A stretch of DNA of 64,000 nt from UPXZ01 sp049840795 (GTDB taxonomy: Bacteria; Bacteroidota; Bacteroidia; Bacteroidales; Paludibacteraceae). Each line of letters opens with the position of its first letter. The stretch's first letter is position 1. Both the position numbers and the translations under genes were made by a program. Location of the stretch: assembly GCA_049840795.1 (NCBI GenBank), contig JASGJK010000038.1:5720-69719 (forward strand), given 5' to 3'. Below are positions 54,321 to 62,676 of the stretch, piece after piece. The notes beneath the pieces were generated by a model. The model was given only the letters and a program-made list of their open reading frames with translations. It ran no database searches and was not told the DNA's origin.

Positions 54321-54742
54321 TTGCTGATTCTCAAAAATCATCTTTTGCCATGTTTTACTTCCGTAGAGATTGATAATCATAACATTGTTGAGGTTGTATC
54401 TAAAGTAATTTACATCTTTATCTAAACAATGTCGTAACTGGATTTTAAGTGAAACGCGTTTCGATTTTCTTTTCAGTAAGTGCAAATTATTGTAATACTT
54501 ATCTTTTTTGTGTATTTAGGATTTTGTCAGCATTGAATAAATCCGAAACTCTGACAAATACTGACATTTTTTCTTGGCGAGAAATTTGCGGTCTGACATA
54601 ATAGCAAGTTTTTTGTTTGACTTATTTGAAATTTTTAAGCATTGTCTTTGAGTAGCGTTAAAGCCCGTTAAGCACCAAATTAACAATGTTAAATTTGAAG
54701 AAAAATGAGTGATTATCGTATGTGTAAGGCATAGGATTTGAT
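54321..54742. other. intergenic region upstream of htrA
   Basis: About 420 AT-rich bases with no supported gene. A short TGACA-rich stretch (54553-54567, ctgacaaatactgacatt) is present. The right end leads into the htrA promoter. Confidence 0.4.
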
Positions 54743-54750
54743 TATTTTTG
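54743..54750 (+). promoter_or_regulatory. -7 box of the htrA promoter
   Basis: TATTTTTG, about 97 bases upstream of the htrA ATG. Confidence 0.55.
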
Positions 54751-54847
54751 CGTTGTAGATATACCGAAAATTATTTGGAGTGATGTCAATAATAAATTAG
54801 TTATTTTTTTGAAACAGAAATAAAAGAACTTTCTAAAAACAACCGTT

Positions 54848-56383
54848 ATGAAATTAAGTAAATCAAAAGCTATTGCTTTATTAGTTGGATTAGTGGTCTT
54901 TGTAAGCGTAACAACCAACTTAGCTACCAATTATTTTACCAGAAAGACGAATTCGGACTATTTTGCGGTAAGTTCAAATCAGCTTCCCGAAGGTTATGCC
55001 CGTTTCGCCAGCGCTACAAAAGCGTTGGATACCGACTTTACTGTTGCTGCCGACCTCACGGTGCACGCCGTAGTGCATGTTAAAACAAAAGGTACCGCGC
55101 GCCAACAACAGATTGATATGTTTAATGATGATCCGTTTTTTCAATATTTTTGGCCCGCAACAGCGTGGTGGAAACCGTCAGCAACCAAAACAGGAATCTG
55201 TCCCGCTCGGCTCCGGCTCCGGTGTTATTATCAGTAAAGACGGATACATTGTAACCAATAATCATGTGATTGCAAATTCAACCGAAATAGAAGTTACATT
55301 GAATGATAAACGTACGTTCAAGGCGAAATTGGTGGGTGCAGACCCCAATACCGATATAGCACTTCTAAAAATTAATGCGGATAACCTCCCTACAATTGTT
55401 TTAGGAAATTCAGATGATATAAAAGTAGGAGAATGGGTTTTAGCTGTGGGGAATCCGTTTAATTTAACCTCTACCGTAACAGCAGGAATTGTAAGCGCCA
55501 AAGCTCGTAGCATCGGAATTATCGGAAGTAACGGTAGTGGAAGTATGCCTATCGAATCGTTTATTCAGACTGACGCGGCTATCAATCCCGGAAATAGCGG
55601 CGGAGCGTTAGTAAACACAAAGGGTGAATTAGTGGGCATAAACGCTGCTATCGCTTCTCAAACAGGCACTTATGCAGGATACGGCTTTGCTATTCCGGTA
55701 AGTATTGTGAAAAAGGTAGTAACGGACTTGCGCGAACACGGAGCTGTGCAACGTGCAATATTTAGGAGTTAATATTTCTCAATTTAGATGCTGACGCACA
55801 AGAAGTGAAGGATATAATCAAAGACAAAGACATCAAAACACTGAATGGCGCTTTGGTGATGAACGTAGTTGAAAAGGGAGCTGCCGAGAAAGCAGGGATA
55901 AAGAAGGGAGACGTTATAAACTCAGTCAATGGCGTGAAGGTGAATTCCGTATCTGAATTACAAGAACAAATCGGACGATACAAACCGGGTGATAAAGTGA
56001 CTGTGGGTGTTGTCAGAGACAACAAATCAATGACTTTAAACGTAGGATTAACCAACGCGCAGGGAAATACCAAAGTGGTAACTTACGATGGTACGATTGA
56101 AGGTTTAGGCGCTAAGTTCAAAGAAATAGATACTAAAATTCAAAAATCGCTTGGATTGGATTACGGACTTCAGATTGAGTCGCTTACCAAGGGTAAATTC
56201 AATGATCAGGGCATTAAACCGGGATTTATTGTCATTAAAATAAACAATAACCCCATTCGTAGCGAAGAAGATATAAAAGCATCGTACGAAGAAGCAATGC
56301 GTAGTGGTGATAAAGTACTTTACATAGCGGGTGTATATCCAAATGGAAAAGTAACGTACTACGCGATCAATTTGGAAGATTAG
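54848..56383 (+). CDS. htrA: HtrA/DegP-type periplasmic serine protease, three 1-nt frameshifts
   Basis: About 510 residues when joined. An N-terminal anchor (KAIALLVGLVVFVSVTTNLA) is followed by the trypsin-like domain with His in IVTNNHVIANS, Asp in NTDIALLKI and Ser in INPGNSGGALVN, then two PDZ domains (EKGAAEKAGIKKGDVINSVN; 'FNDQGIKPGFIVIKINNNPI'). Three breaks are needed: the T5 run at 55147-55151 (QYF-GPQQRGGNRQQPKQE), the T3 at 55761-55763 (RAI-LGVNIS) and an extra C at about 55778-55780 (NIS-NLDADAQ). All are single-base insertions. Degrades or refolds damaged envelope proteins. Confidence 0.88.
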
Positions 56384-56417
56384 TTTTTTTCATAAATTTA
56401 GATTAATATAAAGTGGT

Positions 56418-56449
56418 AAAACTACTTCTCTGCGAGGAGAGGTAGTTTT
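56418..56449 (+). terminator. rho-independent terminator after htrA
   Basis: AAAACTACttCTC/GAGagGTAGTTTT stem with a short loop followed by T7, 35 bases after the htrA stop. Confidence 0.8.
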
Positions 56450-56460
56450 TTTATTTTTAA

Positions 56461-56552
56461 TGATTATCCGCAAAGCGACATAGTATATTTCTTCAGTTGC
56501 CACGCCTTAAAAGGCGTGGCAATTAATTTTTAGGTCGTTTTACGGATAATCA
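56461..56552. repeat. 92-nt nested-palindrome element, copy 2
   Basis: Same length and layout as 42535-42626. The inner hairpin is TTGCCACGCCTT/AAGGCGTGGCAA, now fully paired; the left outer arm is identical and the right arm differs at two positions (GTCGTTTTACGG). It lies directly after the htrA terminator. Confidence 0.85.
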
Positions 56553-56799
56553 TCTAATTTTTTCCCCAACATTTGCAATATTATTTCTATCTTTGAATAA
56601 AATATTTGTTCTTATGATTTTGTTGCAACTTACATTATATATATCTGATTATAAGGTTTTTGAACACCTACCGCTAATGTAAATCGTAAATGATTGCAGA
56701 CAAAACTAAAAATAAGATGCAAATGCTAACCCCTACGAACCAAGATAAAGTTTCAAATATGCGAAAACAGGAATCAAACTTGGCTCAAAAAACAGATAA

Positions 56800-57615
56800 A
56801 TGAAAATGATAAAAAAACTCTTTGGCTTATTTTTATTATTAAGCACGGTTAATTTGTATGCGGCAAAAGTGGATACTGTGTTAACATACAGTGCATCAAT
56901 GAATAAAAACATCAAAGCTTGTGTTGTAACTCCGGAGAAATATAAAGAGAGTGGAAAACTGCCGGTAGTTTATTATTTACACGGTTATAGCGGATCTTTT
57001 GCCAGCTGGGATGCAGCCGAAATAACGAAGTTGGCGGATTTGTACAATTTTATCATTGTATTTCCGGATGGGAATTACAGTAGCTGGTATTTTGACAGCC
57101 CGATTGACAATACATCAAAATATGAAACCTACGTCTCAAAAGAATTGGTTGAGTGGATAGATAAAGATTATAGAACTATTCCGTCGCGCGAAGGACGTGC
57201 CATCACGGGATTAAGTATGGGCGGACACGGATCTTTTTTCATCGCTTTTCGTCACCAGGATGTATTTGGATCTTGTGGCAGCATGAGCGGCGGTGTTGAT
57301 ATTAGACCATTTCCGTTAAATTGGGATATAGCTAAACGCTTAGGCGAGATGAAAACACATCCTGAAAATTGGGAAAAATATACCGTGATGAATCAATTGC
57401 ATCTGCTGACTCCCAATTCGATAAAGATTATTTTTGACTGTGGCACCGGCGATTTCTTTTACGGAGTAAATGTAAAATTGCACGAAGAATTGCTTTACAG
57501 AAATATTCCGCACGATTTTATATCTCGTCCCGGAGTTCACAACAAAGAGTACTGGGACAATTCATTTAAATACCAGGCATTATTTTTTTCTGATTATTTT
57601 AAACATAAAAAATAA
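56800..57615 (+). CDS. secreted esterase, alpha/beta hydrolase (esterase D/feruloyl esterase-like)
   Basis: 271 residues with a signal peptide (MIKKLFGLFLLLSTVNLYA, two codons into the frame). 'LPVVYYLHGYSGSFASWDAA' carries the oxyanion region, AITGLSMGGHGSFF the nucleophile Ser (GxSxGG), CGTGDFFYG the acid and GVHNKEYW the His. This matches the putative esterase family (PF00756-like), which includes acetyl and feruloyl esterases of carbohydrate-degrading bacteria. The ORF ends 5 bases before the left terminal repeat of an IS1-like element. Confidence 0.87.
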   Translation: MKMIKKLFGLFLLLSTVNLYAAKVDTVLTYSASMNKNIKACVVTPEKYKESGKLPVVYYLHGYSGSFASWDAAEITKLADLYNFIIVFPDGNYSSWYFDSPIDNTSKYETYVSKELVEWIDKDYRTIPSREGRAITGLSMGGHGSFFIAFRHQDVFGSCGSMSGGVDIRPFPLNWDIAKRLGEMKTHPENWEKYTVMNQLHLLTPNSIKIIFDCGTGDFFYGVNVKLHEELLYRNIPHDFISRPGVHNKEYWDNSFKYQALFFSDYFKHKK

Positions 57616-57619
57616 TGAC

Positions 57620-58228
57620 ATTGCTAATTAAGTAGAGTGAGCGTGTTGTTTCTGTAGTGCATCAATAAAAGCATGGACAACTTCAACATTTCCACTTTCT
57701 TTGAATAGCACTTTGACTTTCGCCTCATTCTTGCCAAAAAATGTCGGGACAGACTATTGTATCCTTCTACGGTAAAAGTTTCCGCTTTTGACTGAATGTG
57801 CTTTTCCGCCGGAACAATATGTTCGTAGGGCTTCCAGTAATCCGTTGCAATTGTGCAATTTCGTGATGCTTTATTTCGTTCCGGAATTCTTCTGCCGTCC
57901 TGTTTCCCCTATCGCTAATAACGAAGTTGGTGAATCTTTTGCCAAATCGATCAACAGTAATCCAAAACAGATACCTTGCTTACACCTAAAAAACGACCGA
58001 TAGACCGAAAACCCAAGCCTTCCAGATATAAATGAAGAGCTTGTTTTTTCATTGATGTTGGTTTGACTGTAGATTTTAGTTCTACGGTATATTTGTAATG
58101 GCAATCCTTACATTTATAACGTTGCACCCCCTTGACTAAGCCGTCTTTATTGCGTTTCCCGCTTGAGCATCTTGGACAATACATAGTTTTTTTTATCAAA
58201 AACAGCAAAACTCTATTTAATTAGCAAT
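57620..58228 (-). mobile_element. IS1-family insertion sequence, internally deleted (609 bp)
   Basis: Terminal inverted repeats ATTGCTAATTAAGTAGAGT (57620-57638) and the complement of 58210-58228 differ at one base. Between them lies a degenerate IS1-type transposase. Intact IS1 elements are about 700-800 bp, so ~150 bases are missing. I see no convincing target-site duplication next to the ends. Confidence 0.8.
57624..58184 (-). pseudogene. IS1-family transposase remnant
   Basis: The N-terminal InsA-like zinc finger is intact from ATG 58184: MYCPRCSSGKRNKDGLVKG, YKCKDCHYKYTVE, then a helix-turn-helix GLGFRSIGRFLGVSKVSVL. After VLDY the frame is lost. The catalytic region resumes in another frame with DRFGKRFTNFVISDRGNRTA and again later with TDYWKPYEHIVPAEKHIQSK and 'RHFLARMRRKSKCYSKKVEM'. 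About 60 codons including part of the DDE core are missing, so it is inactive. Confidence 0.78.
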
Positions 58229-58266
58229 CCCCATAACAATAATAAATGCAAATGCCTTTCTCAAAC

Positions 58267-58738
58267 TCAATACTCGGTTTTGTCAAATTTTCCCATCCAT
58301 TCTTTGAATACATCATCTGCCAATGATTCGTGGTGATGTATCATCTCAATGCTTCGTTCGTTTATTGGCAGCTGTAACTCATCATAAATAAATTTGTCGT
58401 TGAATCCGATTTTTTCCGCATCGTTTCTGTTGGAAGCAAAATACACTTTCTTAATATTTGCCCAATAAATAGCCGCCATACACATCGGACAGGGCTCGCA
58501 ACTGGTGTAAAGCTCAGCTTCGTTTAAATGAAAATTTTGCACATTCTTACAAGCATCACGAATAGCCATCACTTCGGCATGTGCCGTAGGATCGTTCGGT
58601 AGAAGTCACCCGATTGTGCCCTCTACCAATTACTTTTCCATCCAAGACTACAATGGCGCCAAACGGACCACCATGATTGTTTCTCATTCCTTCGCGTGCT
58701 TCTTCGCAAGCGTCAAGCATATATTTCTTGTTCATCAT
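58267..58738 (-). CDS. nucleoside deaminase (guanine deaminase / TadA-like), 1-nt frameshift
   Basis: About 156 residues when joined. Zinc deaminase motifs: HAE (in the restored ...STNDPTAHAEVMAIRDACKN) and 'YTSCEPCPMCMAAIYWANIK' (PCxxC). An extra base at 58597 breaks the frame between GHNRVTST and the HAE. 'NKKYMLDACEEAREGMRNNH' with GGPFGAIVV and the C-terminal 'HHESLADDVFKEWMGKFDKT' favour guanine deaminase (GuaD/YkfA-like) over tRNA deaminase TadA. Starts at one of two adjacent ATGs (58738/58735). Confidence 0.82.
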
Positions 58739-58765
58739 AACCTTTATTTTTAAAAATGCAAACTG

Positions 58766-58773
58766 CAAATGTA
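58766..58773 (-). promoter_or_regulatory. -7 box of the deaminase promoter
   Basis: Minus-strand TACATTTG, 28 bases upstream of the ATG. Confidence 0.55.
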
Positions 58774-58830
58774 CATTTTTTTTTCGTAGAATAAACGATG
58801 TAGTAGTGCTATTATTTAATTCTACCTTTT

Positions 58831-60200
58831 ACAATTGTTCGTTATAAAATGGAATAAATATTTGATAATCAGCAAAATAGTTGATTAAAAATTTGGATAA
58901 TTCGCTGATTTTCAGTAACTTTAAGGATTTACCACAATCTGAGAAGTTATGTCAACCAACGAATATCCAAATGCTAAATACCTTATTATCAAAGCATTGA
59001 AGTCGAATAAGTTTTCAGGGCTTAAAGAATCCCGAAAACGTTTCGTCCTACATGTCCTTTTAAGCTTTTTGAGCATCAAAGGTAGAATAAATTTCTTACA
59101 GCTATCTCGATTTTCCGAACATTGCGAACAGTATTTTCGGATAAACTTCGAGAACAAGTTTAATTTTCAAGACTTTAACCTTTCCCTGATTGCCGGACAA
59201 ATGATTAAAGAATGTATTGTTGCCTTCGATCCAAGCTATATCCCCAAGAGCGGGAAGAAAACCTTCGGAGTCGGTCGCTACTGGTCAGGTTGCGCCAAAC
59301 AAGCCAAATGGGGTTTGGACATTTGCGGTTTTGCCCTTGTGGATGTTTTACAAAAGGCGGCATTCCATTTTGAAATGCCATCCAAACCCCGCCTTTGGAG
59401 AATATGACCCTGTTGGACTACTATTGCCGGATAGTCAAGGAAAACTATTTGTATTTCAAAGAAGCTTCTTCCTATTTGGTAGCCGACGCTTTTTTCTCTA
59501 AGAAAAAGGTTGTCGACACGGTGCTGTCTTTAGGCCTGCATTTTATAAGCAGGCTCCGCGATGATGCCGCATTGCAATACATTCACCGTGCTCAAGCACA
59601 CGGGCAAAAAGGGCAGGCCAAGGAAATTTGACGGCAAAATCAATCCCTGTCAACTCGATATGAATTACTTTACACTCACCGTGTCAACTGGCCAATTAAA
59701 AGTTTATTCTGCAATTGTTTACAGCAAGGCATTTGAAAGGGAAATAAATCTGGCTGTGGCCGTTTTTTATAAAAACGGCAGAGAGATTGCCACAAAACTC
59801 TACTTCTCAACGGATTTGAAAATGGAGGCTGAAAAAATCGTCAGCTATTATCGTTCTCGCTTTCAAATTGAGTTTTTGTACAGAGATGCAAAGCAATACT
59901 GCGGCTTGAGCAATTCCCAGGCAAGAAACAAAGAAAAATTGCATTCTCATTTCAACTTTTCGCTTACTGCGGTGAATATTGCTAAGGTTGTACATTGGTA
60001 TTCTATACCTATTGAGGAGCGTAAAGCATTCTCAATGGCAGATATTAAAACCATCAATCACAACACCTTACTGTTGGAACGATTTATTTCAATGTTTGCT
60101 ATTAAGCCAAACATACTCAAAAATAACCAGAATGTCAAAGAACTTCTTTTTTACGGCACTATTGCCGCATAATGTTAAATATCTTTTACCGAACTATTGT
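58831..60200 (+). mobile_element. IS4-family insertion sequence (about 1.37 kb)
   Basis: Ends are inferred from imperfect inverted repeats ACAATTGTTCGTTATAAAAT (58831-58850) and the complement of 60181-60200 (16 of 20 match), enclosing one transposase gene. No target duplication is obvious at these limits, so the exact ends could shift by a few bases. Confidence 0.65.
58949..60172 (+). pseudogene. IS4-family transposase, broken by two frameshifts
   Basis: About 407 residues when joined. DDE residues are visible: first Asp in VAFDPSYIPKSGKK, second in YLVADAFFSKKKV, and the IS4 YREK signature in YYRSRFQIEFLYRDAK (Y-x2-R-x3-E-x6-K). The frame changes near 59374-59380 (EMPSKPRLW versus QTPPLENMTLLDYY) and again near 59590 (YIHRAQAH versus HTGKKGRPRKFDGK). 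If these are sequencing errors, the element could be active; otherwise it is dead. Confidence 0.8.
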
Positions 60201-60265
60201 ATAATGATAAAGAAATAAATAATATTCCAATTATAATATTGATTATTTTCATATATTTATTCTGT

Positions 60266-60523
60266 TTAGAAATTTAAATTATTCCATCTATGAACTGTCT
60301 TGTTATTCGGTTTATATCTATAAACAACTCCCCTTGAGTCTGTATAGGTAGTTCCACTGCTATTTTTGTCAGAGTATTTTGTCCAATCAGAAGTTGTTTT
60401 GACTGGTGCCCCAATATTTCCATAAGTTAATTGTATTGGATGTGTTTGGCTAATATTGATTATATGATTGTGTGGCTGTGTTAATATCATAGATATCACC
60501 AGCTTGAGATTATTTTTATTCAA
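60266..60523 (-). pseudogene. probable remnant of a displaced RHS toxin tip
   Basis: 85 residues from a TTG. The second half, 'GTTYTDSRGVVYRYKPNNKT' followed by VHRWNN, reads like the C-terminal end of a toxin or nuclease domain rather than a stand-alone protein, and the first half has little character. It overlaps the end of the upstream membrane gene by 8 bases and is cut off by the IS4 element on its other side. I infer a leftover of a third RHS C-terminal cassette; no family is recognised. Confidence 0.3.
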
Positions 60524-60902
60524 TACTATTTTTTTTCAATACTAAACTAATTAAGAGAATTATGATAAATATTGACAATAAATTTGGTATATCAAAAAGC
60601 CATAAAACTTTCCTATCATTTACGTTAGGGTTTCTTGATAAAAAATCAAATAGTTCCCAATATAATTGAATGAAAACACCCAAAAATAGCGGTACAATTA
60701 CTAATGTTTTATATCTTATTTTAATGACTCTACGCCAAATAATTAATGATAATAATACACAGGAGCCTAAAATAATCAAATTAGCAAACAAAATTGGAAC
60801 ATCTAAGTTATGTGTGGGAAAGTAATATGAAATGATATATGTTTTCACAAAAAAAACATATATACATATTAACGTAATTGCTGTTTTAAAAATTTTAATC
60901 AT
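60516..60902 (-). CDS. four-helix membrane protein, candidate immunity protein
   Basis: 128 residues with four hydrophobic helices (TAITLICIYVFFVKTYIISY; ILFANLIILGSCVLLSLIIW; LVIVPLFLGVFIQLYWEL; LLSIFIIILLISLVL). No family recognised. It starts 5 bases after the stop of the RHS-lipase frame, the position where polymorphic toxins carry their immunity gene. A membrane immunity protein would fit a toxin that attacks lipids. Function is inferred from position only. Confidence 0.5.
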   Translation of the reverse strand: MIKIFKTAITLICIYVFFVKTYIISYYFPTHNLDVPILFANLIILGSCVLLSLIIWRRVIKIRYKTLVIVPLFLGVFIQLYWELFDFLSRNPNVNDRKVLWLFDIPNLLSIFIIILLISLVLKKNSIE

Positions 60903-60907
60903 ATTAA

Positions 60908-62266
60908 CTACTGATTTAAAATTTCATTGATTATTTTCAGTAACTCATCCCAAAATTTTTGACCTGAATCAATAGGACTCCTATGAATATATTCTGTTTT
61001 CTCATCTGATTTAACGCGAATTTGTACATCCGAATTTTCTATTTCCCCTTTACCTAAATTCGGGTCAAGCCAAAAGAGAACAGGGTCATTTGTATCTTGA
61101 TAATCAACAACAAAAGTTGCGTCTTTGGGATTACTAACTTTATGAGACTGAAAAGTATTGATAAACACAGAAGATTCTACTGTCCATCCCTGTTCTTCCA
61201 AATACTTTTTTACTCCTATAGAAAAGGCTCCACCCATACTATGAGAAACTAACTTAAATGTTTCTCCATTGTTTACTCCTTCTATCAAAGAAGCATAGTT
61301 TTTTTTGCATAAGCATACCCTTTTGACTGCCTTCCAGAAGCTGAAGAAAGCATTCTGTGTTCTACATCAGTAAAATACGGAGCTGTGTTATCATTAAAAA
61401 ACGTCTGCGCACCAGAAATAAATGAGTTATTCCAATATGCTTTACCTCCATTTGGAGAGCCAAATCCTAAATAATCATTGATGAAAACCACTTTTCTCCC
61501 ATCCAAATCCACCGCATTCACCGGATTCCCTCCACACCACGCATACGGACTTATGCTGTAATACTTCTCCGCCAACGGGTCAATGGTGGGAGTAAAATAA
61601 GTAGCTGGATAATACCACCGTGCGGCGCTGTCGTATTCATCTAACCCATGCACCTCTACAAACTCTTTCCCGTTGTACTTTTTATTTTGTACATCTTGCC
61701 CTTCTCCCTCTGCCCACGGTAAACCGCTGGGGTAGTACTGGGTTTGCTGGATGGTGGTAGCCGGGAAATGGTTAACTGTACCATAACGAGGATTCCTATA
61801 AGAGTACGCAGCTCTCCACACCTCACGGTTATTACCCAAGTGGTCACGGCGGAAGTAAAAGTATTGTGGATTGGCTACCTCCGTAACGTATCCTTCGGGG
61901 TTGTACACCTTATTTAGAACAATAACATCTACATAACGAGTAAGTTTGCCTATACGTCTTCCTGTTTTTCTTATGCTGTATTCTTTACCCTCAATATATG
62001 CCGTACCATTATAGCTATAGTTTGTAGGTGCATATTCTGGTTCAAGTACTTCTCCTTCAGCAAGGGGTGTAATGGTTGTTAGTCGCGTGTAGTAATCACT
62101 CCGTAGTTTCTGCCCGCCGGCATCGTACAGATTTTTTATTGCATTGCCGTTCTTAAATTGTACATACTCCGGCAAATTTAGTAAATTATATTTAATGGTT
62201 ACTATATCTCGGTCTAAATCTTTAACGGATTGCAAATCCCAACAACCAGCGCCATCTTTTACTCAT
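60908..62266 (-). CDS. RHS core fragment with lipase-like C-terminal toxin domain (5'-truncated, 1-nt frameshift)
   Basis: Reads from an open but start-less frame at 62266. The first ~250 residues are the end of an RHS core: PQYFYFRRDHLGNNREVWRA, then 'GLDEYDSAARWYYPATYFTP' and IDPLAEKYYSISPYAWCGGN followed by DLDGRK. After that the variable tip (~195 residues) contains the serine-hydrolase motif KLVSHSMGGAFSIGV, with Asp in YQDTNDPVLFW and His in EYIHRSPID as likely triad partners. The frame breaks in the A8 run at about 61296-61303; one more A joins YAYAKK to NYASLIEG. No secretion N-terminus, so it is a displaced cassette rather than a full RHS protein. Confidence 0.75.
61524..61544. repeat. 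RHS junction direct repeat, copy 1
   Basis: 21 identical bases shared with 63390-63410, coding AWCGGN at the core/tip border of the RHS frame. Probable site of cassette exchange by homologous recombination. Confidence 0.75.
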
Positions 62267-62672
62267 TTAATAAGCAATCCGGCTGGACGGGGTATAGTTC
62301 TATATTAATATGCCGCTCTTTAAGAATTCTGTAAAATTCAATTGAATCCAAATAATATTCTGTCTTTTTTCCTTTTTTATTAACTACCCAAAACAAAGTG
62401 TCATTTGTTTCAATATCTTTAGTTTTTGCAATTATATAATAGGCATTATACGAATATATCTAAAACAATCGGTGGGACAATATTTTCTCCAGCACCCCTA
62501 TAATCTTTCGTATTATGATAGATAACACATTGAGGAAAATCCTGAATATATCTGTAATTATCTCGTAAATCAATGCTATCATCTATCCTTATTAAAACAG
62601 GAAAAATAGTAAATAAAAAAACAATTATTAATAAGGATATAATAACGATTAACAGCAATATATTTTTTTCAT
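62259..62672 (-). CDS. small membrane-anchored protein, candidate immunity protein, two 1-nt frameshifts
   Basis: From ATG 62672 one extra A in the A7 run (62663-62669) would join MKKN to ILLLIVIISLLIIVFLF, an N-terminal membrane anchor. The frame runs to PPIVLDIF and then needs a one-base shift near 62449-62455 to continue with YNAYYIIAKTKDIETNDTLF, WVVNKKGKKTEYYLDSIEFY and a C-terminus PVQPDCLLNE. Joined length ~137 residues. Starts 5 bases after the toxin-like tip gene, an immunity position. The 'YYIIAKT...WVVNKK' part resembles small Bacteroidota proteins with similar repeats; no named family assigned. Confidence 0.5.
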
Positions 62673-62676
62673 TTTC

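Noticed and set aside
54848..56383. Programmed ribosomal frameshifting in htrA
   Set aside because: Three separate shifts with no shared slippery site or downstream structure, and similar shifts in many unrelated genes, point to sequence errors.
60516..60902. Fragment of a broken transporter
   Set aside because: Length, single intact frame and its position 5 bases after the toxin frame fit an immunity gene better; no transporter motif is visible.
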